From positions 3,519,001 to 3,583,000 of the forward strand of contig NZ_CP129137.1 of NCBI RefSeq assembly GCF_030406905.1: a stretch of DNA of 64,000 nt, in the 5' to 3' direction. Source of the DNA: Streptomyces sp. HUAS CB01 (GTDB lineage Bacteria; Actinomycetota; Actinomycetes; Streptomycetales; Streptomycetaceae). Position numbers and translations under genes: made by a program. Below, piece after piece: positions 19,797 through 27,286 of the stretch. Within the stretch, counting starts at the first letter, position 1; each line of letters opens with the position of its first letter. The notes below the pieces were generated by a model, which worked only from the letters and a program-made list of their open reading frames with translations, ran no database searches and had not been told where the DNA came from.

Positions 19797-20210
19797 GTGA
19801 GGGGCAGGACACGGTCGCTGGTGGCCGTCGCGGGGATGACCGCCGTGATCGGCATCGGCGGTTCGGCGGGGAGCGTGCAGGCGGCACCCCAGAGGGCTGA
19901 CGGAGCGAGCTGTTCCCTGGGCCAGGTGTGCCTGTGGGACCTGAAGAACTACAAGCGGCAGCAGACCTCCTGGGGGGCCACTCCCACATCCGCCAACGCC
20001 TGCTCCAAGGGCGCCAGGGGCCTGATCGACATCCGGCGGCACACCAACCGGCTGCCCCGCTCGGGATGGAACAAGTCCACGCGGAACTGGTACCTGGTCG
20101 GCAAGGACAAGAAGACGGTCAAGCTGACGGTCCCGAAGCGCGGGATGCGCGGCTCGAAGGTGCCGGACATCGCGAAGTACAAAGAGGTCTACTACATGTG
20201 CTGGAAGTAG
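19797..20210 (+). CDS. Small secreted protein, peptidase inhibitor I36-like
   Basis: A 137-residue exported protein. It has an N-terminal Sec signal (basic VRGRTRS, hydrophobic core LVAVAGMTAVIGIGGSAG) and probable cleavage after SVQA, leaving APQRADGASCS. The mature part starts with the SCSLGQVCLW pattern seen in actinobacterial I36/beta-gamma-crystallin-like secreted inhibitors. It is lysine-rich and ends in YKEVYYMCWK, giving four cysteines for two disulfides. The GTG at 19797 has GGAGGG 4 bases upstream. It stands alone. The family call is tentative because the Gly-rich repeat of classical I36 members is weak. Confidence 0.7.
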   Translation: MRGRTRSLVAVAGMTAVIGIGGSAGSVQAAPQRADGASCSLGQVCLWDLKNYKRQQTSWGATPTSANACSKGARGLIDIRRHTNRLPRSGWNKSTRNWYLVGKDKKTVKLTVPKRGMRGSKVPDIAKYKEVYYMCWK

Positions 20211-20996
20211 GCACCGGGGTGGGCGGTACGTAGGCACCGGCGTTTGCCCGAAGCAGCCGGGGTTCGCGGGAAGTACGCACCGGCGTTTGCGGCGAGTGCA
20301 CACCGGCACGCGGAACACCGCCGCGGGCGCCGGGCGTCCACCGTCCCGCGGCCCGCGGCGGTCCGGACGGGTTCCGTGGCGGGGGCCGCGAGCGGGAGGC
20401 GGGCTTCCGGCTCGTACGGCAGGGCCCGAGCGACAACCGGGCGCCCTGGGCGCAGGCGTCGCCCGGGGCGGTCCGGCGGCGGGACGGCCGCGGCGCCGAC
20501 CGCACGGCAGTGACGGCACCACCGGTCCGACCCGGTGTGCCGCCCACCGGCTCGTCCCGGCTGCCGACGCCGGGACGAGCGCTCCCCCGTCGACCGGCCG
20601 CGGACGAGGCCGCTTCCGGCATCTCACCGCCACCTCCGGCCCTGACGGCCGGCCGGGACGCACACCGTGAACCGGGTCCGCGGCCCGCGCGGCGGACGAC
20701 CGCCCCCGCACCGTTCAGGCCGGTACGCAAGGCCGCCGGCCCCGCCCGCCGCGTGCACGCAAGGTGCTCAATGTGTGAAAACGGTGTGCAGCAGGCGTGG
20801 AGATACGGCTGATAACCGCCCTACCCGGCAGGTGAGTTGGTCCCTACGATCCAAGCGATCCGATGCGTCTGACATGTTCACGCCTCAACAGTCCGGTGCT
20901 GTCGAAGGGCGGGACATGGGATCGGCTGGACCCCCCACGGTTCACGTCCCCGCAAGGCCACCGACCGACTCTCCCCCGACCACTGGAGTGCGCATC
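20211..20996. other. 786-bp intergenic region with a direct repeat, no gene recognised
   Basis: Its left end carries three copies of a GTA[G/C]GCACCGG repeat at 20207, 20230 and 20273. The last two extend to GCACCGGCGTTTGC, and the first overlaps the stop codon of the preceding gene. The middle part (20320-20760) is open in several frames but shows no ribosome binding site, domain or signal peptide. From about 20770 the base composition is less GC-rich, consistent with the promoter region of the DUF4360 gene. Confidence 0.6.
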
Positions 20997-21650
20997 ATGT
21001 CCCGTGCCTTACGCACCAGCGCCGCTCTCACCGCGGTCCTCGCCTCCACCCTCGTCGCCGGCAACGCCGGCAGCGCCAACGCGTCCATCGTCGCGCCGCC
21101 CGACAAGATCGTCATCGAGATCGCCACGGTGAACGGCTCGGGCTGCAGGCCCGGGACCGCGGCGGTGGCGGTCTCCCCCGACAACACCGCGTTCACCGTC
21201 ACCTACAGCGACTACCTCGCCCAGGTCGGCGGGGGCGCCTCGCCCACCGACTTCCGCAAGAACTGTCAGCTGAACCTGATCGTCCACGTCCCGCAGGGCT
21301 TCACCTACGCCGTGGCCAGCGCGGACTACCGCGGTTACGCCAGCCTGCAGCGCGGCGCCACGGCCGTCCAGAAGGCGTCCTACTACTTCCAGGGCTCGCC
21401 CGACACTGCCGCCAGAAACCATCCCTACAGCGGCCCGTACGACGACAACTGGCAGGCCACCGACGAGACCGAGTGGGGCCAACTGGTCTGGGCTCCCTGC
21501 GGGGTGAAGCGGAACTTCAACATCAACACCGAACTCCGGGTGAAGGCGGGCACGTCCAGCCCGTCGAAGACCAGCTTCATGACGATGGACTCCACGGACG
21601 GCGAGATCAACACCGTCTACCGCCTCGCCTGGAAGGAGTGCCCGGCGTAA
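20997..21650 (+). CDS. DUF4360 family secreted protein
   Basis: A 217-residue exported protein with a clear signal peptide (MSRALRTSAALTAVLASTLVAGNAGSANA). The mature part has the DUF4360 features PDKIVIEIATVNGSGCRPGTAAVAVSPDN, FTVTYSDYLAQVG, DFRKNCQLNLIVHVPQGFTYA-like sequence and a C-terminal KECPA. Four cysteines suggest disulfides. The family is extracellular in fungi and actinobacteria and has no known function. The ATG at 20997 has GGAG upstream; the frame is open much further 5' but only through non-coding sequence. It is monocistronic, followed by a perfect 13-bp terminator stem. Confidence 0.88.
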   Translation: MSRALRTSAALTAVLASTLVAGNAGSANASIVAPPDKIVIEIATVNGSGCRPGTAAVAVSPDNTAFTVTYSDYLAQVGGGASPTDFRKNCQLNLIVHVPQGFTYAVASADYRGYASLQRGATAVQKASYYFQGSPDTAARNHPYSGPYDDNWQATDETEWGQLVWAPCGVKRNFNINTELRVKAGTSSPSKTSFMTMDSTDGEINTVYRLAWKECPA

Positions 21651-21752
21651 CGGGAACGCCCGGCGAAGGCGGACCGGTCCGACGGAACCGCCAGGCACCG
21701 GGCGACCGGCGTGACGCCGTCCGGCCTCCCGCGGACCGGCGTCGCGCCGACG

Positions 21753-21784
21753 GGGTGGGCCCGCGCCCTCTCGCGGGCCCACCC
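21753..21784. terminator. Terminator hairpin between the DUF4360 gene and the convergent gene at 22056
   Basis: A perfect 13-bp stem (21753-21765 with 21772-21784, six-base loop CCCTCT) lies 103 bp after the DUF4360 stop. The rest of the 405-bp convergent gap is GC-rich with no gene seen. Confidence 0.75.
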
Positions 21785-22055
21785 TCCGGAACCCGGCCGG
21801 GCCCGGCGGTACGGACCCACCGGGCAGCCCGCCCGCGGCGCTCCCGCGACCGCCGGGCGGCAGACGGCCGGGCGGCCGGGAGGCCGAGCCACGCTCCGGC
21901 CCGGGCCACGTTCCCACCCGATCCGTGCACCCGCCCGACCCGCGTACCCGCCGCGTTGCAGACGGCCGGACGCGGCCGGCTCTCAGCGGCCCTCGGCCGC
22001 GCCGCCCCGCGAGGTCGGTGCGATCGGCCGCGCCCGCCCCGCGACGTGGGCGCGC

Positions 22056-23045
22056 TCAGCCGCGGCGCCGCCGGGACCTGAGCACGAGGAACGCCAGGAC
22101 CACGGCGACGACGGCGCCCGCCGGCACGGCGAGACCCTTCTCGCCGTCGCCGCCCGCGCCCCGCGCCGACGCGTCCGTACCTCCGGACCGGGAGGGCGAT
22201 GCCGCGTCCGGGCCCTTGCCGTCGTCGCGTCCCGCGTCCCGGCGCAGGACCTCGCTCTGCTGGCCCTCCGTCCCGAACATCAGCGACCTGCCGTCCGGGG
22301 TGAAGGTCACCGACTCGGCCTGGCCCTGCAGCGGCGCGCTGACATGGCGGTCGGCGCCCAGCCGCCCGTCGCGCCAGGCATAGCCGCGGGCGCTGAAGTA
22401 CGAGCGCAGTACCAGTTCCCTGCCGTCGGGCGAGAAGGCGCCGTCCGTCACCCACGGCACCTCGCCGATCCGCCGGAAGACGTTCGTCCCGCCGGTCACC
22501 AGCCGTGCGGGGCCCTCGTAGAGCCCGCCGCCGTCCTCGTTCTTGCTGGCGATGTAGACCCGGCCGGTCTTCGGGTGCACCATCATCGCCTCGGCGTTAC
22601 GGGGGCCGTCCGCGTACTGGACCGTGTACTGGGTGGCGTGGACGGTCACGTCCCGCAGCGTGCGCGGCTCGGGGAAGCGGTAGATCCAGACGTGGTCCCA
22701 GCTGCCGTTCGCGTTGTCGCCGATGTCCCCGACGTACACGTCGCCGTCGGGGCCGACCGAGATCGCCTCCATGTCGCGCGGCTTGCCCACGCCCTTGAGC
22801 GTGACGGTCGCCACGGTCCTGCCCGTCCGGGAGTCGACCGCGAAGACCCGGGGCTCGTCCTGGTCGTTGTGCGTCCAGTACACGCCGGGGTGGGCACGGC
22901 TGGCCGCGAGCCCGCTCGACTCCGTGATCCGCGGGTCCTTGATGGTGAAACCGTCGGAGTCGTCGGCGGCGGCGGGCACGGCGGTCCCCAGGACCAGCAC
23001 GGCGGCGGCGACGGCAGCCGCCCGAGTCGTACGCAACGAACGCAT
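22056..23045 (-). CDS. Secreted, membrane-anchored beta-propeller-like protein
   Basis: A 329-residue protein. A signal peptide (RAAAVAAAVLVLGTAVPAAA) is followed by about 220 residues with propeller-like repeats: SSGLAASRAHPGVYWTHND, FAVDSRTG, DMEAISVGPDGDVYVGDIGDN, VHPKTGRVYIASK, TFTPDGRSLMFGTEG. Next comes a low-complexity Ser/Gly/Asp linker and a final transmembrane helix (GLAVPAGAVVAVVLAFLVL) with a basic RSRRRR stop-transfer tail. This type I topology puts the propeller outside the cell. Similar Streptomyces proteins are annotated as WD40-like or esterase-like; no catalytic residues are evident to me. It is divergent from an SGNH hydrolase across 70 bp, so the two could share regulation. 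Confidence 0.75.
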   Translation of the reverse strand: MRSLRTTRAAAVAAAVLVLGTAVPAAADDSDGFTIKDPRITESSGLAASRAHPGVYWTHNDQDEPRVFAVDSRTGRTVATVTLKGVGKPRDMEAISVGPDGDVYVGDIGDNANGSWDHVWIYRFPEPRTLRDVTVHATQYTVQYADGPRNAEAMMVHPKTGRVYIASKNEDGGGLYEGPARLVTGGTNVFRRIGEVPWVTDGAFSPDGRELVLRSYFSARGYAWRDGRLGADRHVSAPLQGQAESVTFTPDGRSLMFGTEGQQSEVLRRDAGRDDGKGPDAASPSRSGGTDASARGAGGDGEKGLAVPAGAVVAVVLAFLVLRSRRRRG

Positions 23046-23115
23046 GCCCCCAAGTGTCCATCGTCACGTCACCGGCCGGAGCCACGCCCGGCGGGGGTCG
23101 GCCATCATTGGCCCC

Positions 23116-23805
23116 ATGCGTTTCATGTTCGTCGGTGACTCCATGACCATCGGACGCGCCGGCGACTACACCTGGCGCTACCGGATGTGGCAGCACCTGA
23201 ACCGCTCCTTCGGCGGCCCGTACGCGATCGTCGGCCCGCGCACCGAGCTGTACGACACCGCCGCCGACGCGCCCGTGTCCGCCGACTACGCCTGCCCCGA
23301 CTTCCCCGCGAACGCCCGCCGCCACCTGGCGGGCTGGGGCGAGGGCTGGCTGCACATGGCGCCGGTCATCGGCGGGACGGTGGCCGCGACGAAGGCGGAC
23401 GTGCTCCTCGTGTCGCTGGGGCTGATAGACCTCGGCTTCTACACGAACAGCACTCAGACCGCCGCGAACGCCCGGCAGTTCATCGCCGCGGCCCGCGAGG
23501 CCAACCCGCACGTCCGGGCCGTGCTGCTGCCGGTCATCCCCAACGTCCGTGCCCTGGTGGACGCCCCGTTCGCCGCCGAGTGCGAGCGGTTCAACGAACT
23601 CCTCGCCAAGGCGGTCGCGGACCTGGACACACCCGCGTCGCCGCTGCTGCTGGCCTCGACGCCGGAGACCTACGACCTCCACACCGACACCTACGACGGC
23701 ACCCACCCGGGCCCCTCCGGAGAGCACAAGCTGGCGGCGGCCTTCGCCGGTGCGATGCAGCAGGCCTGGGGGCTGGGCGGACCGTACGAGCGGGCGGCGG
23801 ACTAG
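23116..23805 (+). CDS. SGNH/GDSL-type hydrolase
   Basis: A 229-residue cytoplasmic-looking esterase with no signal peptide. Block I is FVGDSMTIG (nucleophile Ser9). Block III is weaker (LLVSLGLIDLGF, where the usual GxND is GLID), and block V is DGTHPGPSGEHKLA with the Asp-x-x-His pair. The loss of the canonical Asn in block III is notable. The enzyme probably removes acyl or acetyl groups from a sugar or lipid. CATCAT (23103-23108) ends 7 bases before the ATG without a ribosome binding site, so it may be leaderless. It is divergent from the secreted propeller protein. Confidence 0.82.
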   Translation: MRFMFVGDSMTIGRAGDYTWRYRMWQHLNRSFGGPYAIVGPRTELYDTAADAPVSADYACPDFPANARRHLAGWGEGWLHMAPVIGGTVAATKADVLLVSLGLIDLGFYTNSTQTAANARQFIAAAREANPHVRAVLLPVIPNVRALVDAPFAAECERFNELLAKAVADLDTPASPLLLASTPETYDLHTDTYDGTHPGPSGEHKLAAAFAGAMQQAWGLGGPYERAAD

Positions 23806-23819
23806 GTGTGTTGCGAAAG
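23806..23819. repeat. Remnant of a MITE-like element end
   Basis: GTGTGTTGCGAAAG just after the hydrolase stop matches the left end of the 166-bp element at 25269 (GTGTTGCGCAAG), but the body of the element does not follow. Confidence 0.45.
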
Positions 23820-23911
23820 CCCTGGCCTCCACCCGTTCCCGTCCGGTTCCTGTCCTCACCTGCCGCCGCACGTCACCGGGCGGCCTCAGCGGCCGCCCGG
23901 CCACCGGGCCC

Positions 23912-24367
23912 TCACCAGGTGGCGCCCGCGACCTGCCGGGTCGTGGCGTTCAGCCGGTTGAAGAGGTTCGTCGTACCGATCATGAGGATGACGGCGGCGA
24001 GCTGCCGCTCGTCGTAGTGGTCGGCCGCCTCGTCCCAGACCTCGTCCGGCACCGGATCGGACCGGTCGGCGAGGCGGGTCGCCGCCTCCGTCAGCGCCAG
24101 GGCGGCCCGCTCGGCATCCGAGAAGTACGGTGCCTCCCGCCACGCCGCGACGGCGGAGAGCTGCTCCTCGGTCACGCCGGCCTTCCTCGCGCTCCCGACA
24201 CCGCCCACCACGCAGTAGCCGCAGCCGTTGATCTGGCTGGCCCGCAGGTGCACCAGTTCCAGTGTCGTCTCCGGCACCCCGCCCTTCCTCGTCGCCTTCA
24301 GCAGGCCGAGGACGGCCGGCATGGCCTCGGGGATGACGGTCGCGGGGTTGTTCATCCGTGCCTGCAT
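23912..24367 (-). CDS. AhpD-like carboxymuconolactone decarboxylase family protein
   Basis: A 151-residue all-helical protein of the CMD/AhpD fold. It contains the redox motif CGYC in ASQINGCGYCVVGG (about residues 48-61) and the later conserved regions WREAPYFSDAERAALALTEA and LAAVILMIGTTNLFNRLN. Members with this CxxC and downstream His-like region act as alkylhydroperoxidases or general peroxide scavengers. The ATG at 24367 has GGAGGA 8 bases upstream. It stands alone, convergent with the SGNH hydrolase. The redox partner is not apparent. Confidence 0.87.
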   Translation of the reverse strand: MQARMNNPATVIPEAMPAVLGLLKATRKGGVPETTLELVHLRASQINGCGYCVVGGVGSARKAGVTEEQLSAVAAWREAPYFSDAERAALALTEAATRLADRSDPVPDEVWDEAADHYDERQLAAVILMIGTTNLFNRLNATTRQVAGATW

Positions 24368-24577
24368 GGTCTCTGTCCTCCGGGTTCTCGTCGTCACACC
24401 GCACTGACGGATCCCGCGGCGCGGATGTGACCGATGCCGGGAAATTTCTTCCGCCCGGTTCCGCCCCTGTTCGGCCCGCACGGGTTCGGCCGTCCGGGCG
24501 ACCGCCCGCGCAGATGCGAACCGTGCAGGGGGAGGCGACCCTGGAGAAGCGGGGGCTCACGGCAAGGAGGACTGCCC

Positions 24578-24781
24578 ATGTCCATGATGGACAAGCTCAA
24601 GCAGATGCTGAAGGGCCACGAGCACCAGGCCTCGAAGGGCGTCGACAGAGGCGGGGACACGATCGACGAAAGGACCCAGGGCAAGTACAGCGGCCACGTC
24701 GACACCGGCCAGGACAGGCTCAAGGAGCAGTTCGGCGGCGACCAGCCGGGCCAGGGTCAGGACAAGCCGCCGCAGCCCTGA
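24578..24781 (+). CDS. MT0933-like antitoxin family protein
   Basis: A 67-residue hydrophilic protein, MSMMDKLKQMLKGHEHQAS followed by KGVDRGGDTIDERTQGKYSG. This matches the MT0933/Rv0909 antitoxin family found in actinobacteria, where the mycobacterial partner is the Rv0910 toxin. Streptomyces copies usually stand without a toxin gene and have no proven antitoxin activity. The ATG at 24578 has a consensus AAGGAGG 7 bases upstream. It lies 39 bp before the CBS gene and is probably co-transcribed with it. No START-like Rv0910 toxin homologue is in the window. Confidence 0.75.
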   Translation: MSMMDKLKQMLKGHEHQASKGVDRGGDTIDERTQGKYSGHVDTGQDRLKEQFGGDQPGQGQDKPPQP

Positions 24782-24820
24782 CGGGTACCCGTCGGAAGCC
24801 CTGAGGAACGGAAGGCAATC

Positions 24821-25261
24821 ATGGCCGGGAACAGCAAGCTCACCGCCCGCGACATCATGAGCGGCGGAGTGCAGTGCATCGGTGCGCACCAGTCACTGCA
24901 GGAAGCGGCGCGCATGATGCGCGACCTGAACGTCGGCGCCCTTCCCATATGCGGCGACAACAACAGGCTCACGGGCCTGGTCACCGACCGCGACGTCGTC
25001 GTCCGGTGCTGTGCGGACGGCATAGACCCGGCGACGGTCCAGGCCGGTTCCCTCTCCGGTGAACTCCGCTGGATCGATGCGAGCGCCCCCGCCGATGAGG
25101 CGCTGCACCTGATGGAGGAGCACCAGATCAAGCGTCTCCCGGTGATCGACGTCGAGCACGGGCACCAGCTCGTCGGCATGATCACGGAGGCCAATCTCGC
25201 CAAGAACCTCTCGGACGAGCAGATCGCGGAGTTCGTGTCCAAGGTGTACGCGAACGCCTAG
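24821..25261 (+). CDS. CBS domain protein (tandem CBS pair)
   Basis: A 146-residue protein made only of two CBS motifs. CBS1 is about residues 8-65 (TARDIMSGGVQCIGAHQSLQ, then LPICGDNNRLTGLVTDRDVV) and CBS2 about 75-135 (ASAPADEALHLMEEHQIKRL, then LVGMITEANLAKNL). Stand-alone CBS pairs bind adenosine nucleotides and act as energy or stress sensors; many Streptomyces and Mycobacterium (hypoxic response protein-like) copies are stress-induced. It follows the MT0933-like gene by 39 bp with the ribosome binding site GGAACGGAAGG. The 3' end abuts the MITE-like element at 25269. Confidence 0.88.
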   Translation: MAGNSKLTARDIMSGGVQCIGAHQSLQEAARMMRDLNVGALPICGDNNRLTGLVTDRDVVVRCCADGIDPATVQAGSLSGELRWIDASAPADEALHLMEEHQIKRLPVIDVEHGHQLVGMITEANLAKNLSDEQIAEFVSKVYANA

Positions 25262-25268
25262 CCGGAGC

Positions 25269-25434
25269 GTGTTGCGCAAGTAGCTCCGTCCGCCCGCAGG
25301 GCGGGGCCTGCGGCGTCCGGTGCGTGCGATCGCAAGACGAAGGTCATCCTCGTACTGGACGTACTCGGATGACTCCGACAACGCAGCGGGCGTGCGTGCC
25401 GGGCGTCGCGGGCCAGGAGGGACTGTCGCCACAC
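25269..25434. mobile_element. MITE-like non-autonomous element, about 166 bp
   Basis: The ends are imperfect inverted repeats: GTGTTGCGCAAGT at the left and the complement of ACTGTCGCCACAC at the right. The interior carries a second imperfect stem (TCATCCTCGTAC/GTACTCGGATGA around 25346-25374). Half of the same sequence, GCCGTCCGGTGCG[T/C]GCGATCGC, recurs at 34759-34820, and an end-like fragment occurs at 23806. No transposase is encoded. The right end abuts a NUDIX gene fragment, so insertion may have broken that gene. Confidence 0.6.
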
Positions 25435-25649
25435 GCCCCAGGAGGGGCCGGTTCCCCTGTGGTCCGGCCGTACTCGGCGACCGCGCACTCTCTCTCCTGA
25501 CAACCACCGACGCCGCCGCCGCGGCACACGCCGACGAGAAGATCCTCGCCTGGCGCTGGTGGACCCCGGAACAGCTGGCGCACGCCACGGAGGCGGTGTG
25601 GCCGCCGGACCTCGCGGAACTGCTGGCGGGCCGGCGGACGAGCCCCTGA
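25435..25649 (+). pseudogene. NUDIX hydrolase, C-terminal fragment
   Basis: The frame ending at 25649 reads EKILAWRWWTPEQLAHATEA, then VWPPDLAELLAGRRTSP. This is the typical C-terminus of MutT/NUDIX hydrolases of actinobacteria (E-x-x-RWW-x-x-E-E-L-x-x-T, then P-x-x-LAxLL). The NUDIX box (GX5EX7REUXEEXGU) is absent because the DNA upstream of about 25435 is the MITE-like element. The fragment cannot be active. Confidence 0.6.
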
Positions 25650-25832
25650 GCCGGCCTCGCCGCCGGGCGCCTTGAGGGACGGCCCACCTTCCCCGTCCCC
25701 GGGGAGGCGTTCCGCGCGTACGCGTCGGGCGGTTCGGCGCCGGCGCCCACCTCCACCGCCAGGGTCGCCGAAGAAGGGGCGGACGTCCCGCCCCTCCCCC
25801 GGCAGCACCGGTCACGGTCTCCTCCCGATCCC

Positions 25833-25914
25833 GGCACCCCTCGGGCCCGGCACCCCTCGGGCCCGGCGACCCTCAGGCCCGGCACCCCTCGGGCCCGGCA
25901 CCCCTCAGGCCCGG
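25833..25914. repeat. 16-bp minisatellite, five copies
   Basis: The unit GGCACCCCTCGGGCCC begins at 25833, 25849, 25865, 25881 and 25897 with small changes (GGCGACCCTCAGGCCC in the third, CTCAGG in the fifth). It ends just before the 3' end of the aldo/keto reductase gene. The unit length is not a multiple of three, so it is not coding. Confidence 0.85.
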
Positions 25915-25933
25915 TGAACCCCGATCCCGGCGC

Positions 25934-26923
25934 TCACCAGGCGAACGCCTCCGGGGACGGGCCCGGGCCCGGGAAGATCGCGTCGAGTTCCTTCAACAGC
26001 TCCTCCGGAAGCTCCAGTTCGAGCGCCCGGAGAGCCGACGCCAGCTGGTCCGCCGTGCGCGGGCCGACGATCGGGCCCGTCACACCGGGACGGGTGAGCA
26101 GCCAGGCCAGGGCCACCTCGCCCGGCGGCAGGCCGTGCTTGTCGAGCAGGTCCTCGTACGCCTGGACCTTCTCCCGTACGGACGTGTCGGCGAGCGCGTC
26201 GGCCGAGCGTCCGGCGGAACGGCGGCCGCCCTCGGCCTCCTTCCTGATCACACCGCCGAGGAGCCCGCCGTGCAGCGGCGACCAGGGGATCACGCCGAGG
26301 CCGTACTCCTGTGCCGCCGGGATGACCTCCATCTCGGCGCGCCGCTCGGCGAGGTTGTAGAGGCACTGCTCGCTGACCAGCCCGAGGGAGCCGAGCCGGC
26401 GCGCTGTCTCGTTGGTCTGGGCGATCTTCCAGCCGGGGAAGTTGGAGGAACCGGCGTAGAGGATCTTGCCCTGGGCGATGAGGACGTCGATCGCCTGCCA
26501 GATCTCCTCGACCGGCGTGCTCCGGTCGATGTGGTGGAACTGGTACAGGTCGATGTAGTCGGTCCTCAGCCGCTTGAGGCTGGCGTCGACGGCCCGGCGG
26601 ATGTTGAGGGCGGACAGCTTGTCGTGGTTGGGCCAGACCTCGCCGTCCGCGGCCATGTTCCCGTACACCTTGGTGGCGAGGACCACCTTGTCGCGGCGGT
26701 CGCCGCCCTTCGCGAACCAGGAACCGATGATCTCCTCGGTGCGGCCCTTGTTCTCGCCCCAGCCGTAGACGTTCGCGGTGTCGAAGAAGTTCAGGCCCGC
26801 GCCGAGCGCGGCATCCATGATCGTGTGGCTGTCGGCCTCAGTGGTCTGGGGCCCGAAGTTCATTGTGCCGAGGACGAGTCGGCTTACCTTGAGTCCGGTG
26901 CGTCCGAGCTGCGTGTACTTCAT
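25934..26923 (-). CDS. Aldo/keto reductase
   Basis: A 329-residue NADPH-dependent (beta/alpha)8-barrel reductase. The catalytic tetrad is visible as Asp48 and Tyr53 in FFDTANVYGWG, Lys85 in LATKVYG and His130 in LYQFHHID. The cofactor region near the C-terminus has PIVGPRTADQL. The N-terminus MKYTQLGRTGLKVSRLVLGT is typical of the AKR group that includes YajO/tas-like proteins. It reduces aldehydes or ketones; the substrate is unknown. It is monocistronic, and the 3' end meets the five-copy 16-bp tandem repeat. Confidence 0.92.
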   Translation of the reverse strand: MKYTQLGRTGLKVSRLVLGTMNFGPQTTEADSHTIMDAALGAGLNFFDTANVYGWGENKGRTEEIIGSWFAKGGDRRDKVVLATKVYGNMAADGEVWPNHDKLSALNIRRAVDASLKRLRTDYIDLYQFHHIDRSTPVEEIWQAIDVLIAQGKILYAGSSNFPGWKIAQTNETARRLGSLGLVSEQCLYNLAERRAEMEVIPAAQEYGLGVIPWSPLHGGLLGGVIRKEAEGGRRSAGRSADALADTSVREKVQAYEDLLDKHGLPPGEVALAWLLTRPGVTGPIVGPRTADQLASALRALELELPEELLKELDAIFPGPGPSPEAFAW

Positions 26924-27076
26924 GGGGCTCAGCCAACTGCTTCGAGTCCGCTCGAAGCAAGGGCATACCGGCGCGACCGGCCCCCGGCCTTCGTCGCGCC
27001 TCGGCGCCTCCCGGCACGGCCCGGCGCCTCCCCGGGCGCTTCTCGCGCCTGCCGCGCCTTCCGCGCTTCCCGGCGC

Positions 27077-27166
27077 TCAGCGTCCGAGCGCGGCGGCCAC
27101 CGCGACGACGGCGAACATCAGCACGAGCACACCGGCCATGATCCGGTTACGGGTCTTCGGGTCCAC
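27077..27166 (-). CDS. Conserved 29-residue single-span membrane peptide
   Basis: A very short gene, below the size most gene finders report. The GTG at 27166 gives MDPKTRNRIMAGVLVLMFAV, then VAVAAALGR and a stop. The peptide has a basic N-terminus (KTRNR) and one hydrophobic helix of about 18 residues, so it should sit in the membrane with the N-terminus inside. AAAGG precedes the start closely. Near-identical peptides are familiar from other Streptomyces chromosomes, which supports a real gene; the function is unknown. It lies alone between the aldo/keto reductase and ThpR genes, on the same strand as both. Confidence 0.65.
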   Translation of the reverse strand: MDPKTRNRIMAGVLVLMFAVVAVAAALGR

Positions 27167-27286
27167 CCTTTGAGCGTAACCGGCAGGTCCGGGCCACCGG
27201 TGCGGGGGGCGTCGCATGCGACGTGGCGCGCAGGAGGCGGCAGCGCGGGCCGGTCCCGCGGCGCCGCAGCTTGTGACGTGCCCGCG

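Noticed and set aside
20244..20670. Small open frames in the intergenic region upstream of the DUF4360 gene
   Set aside because: They are Arg/Gly/Ala-rich, overlap one another in different frames and lack ribosome binding sites.
24578..25261. MT0933-like gene plus CBS gene as a toxin-antitoxin pair
   Set aside because: The CBS protein is a sensor-type domain pair, not a toxin fold, and the known partner family (Rv0910-like) is absent.
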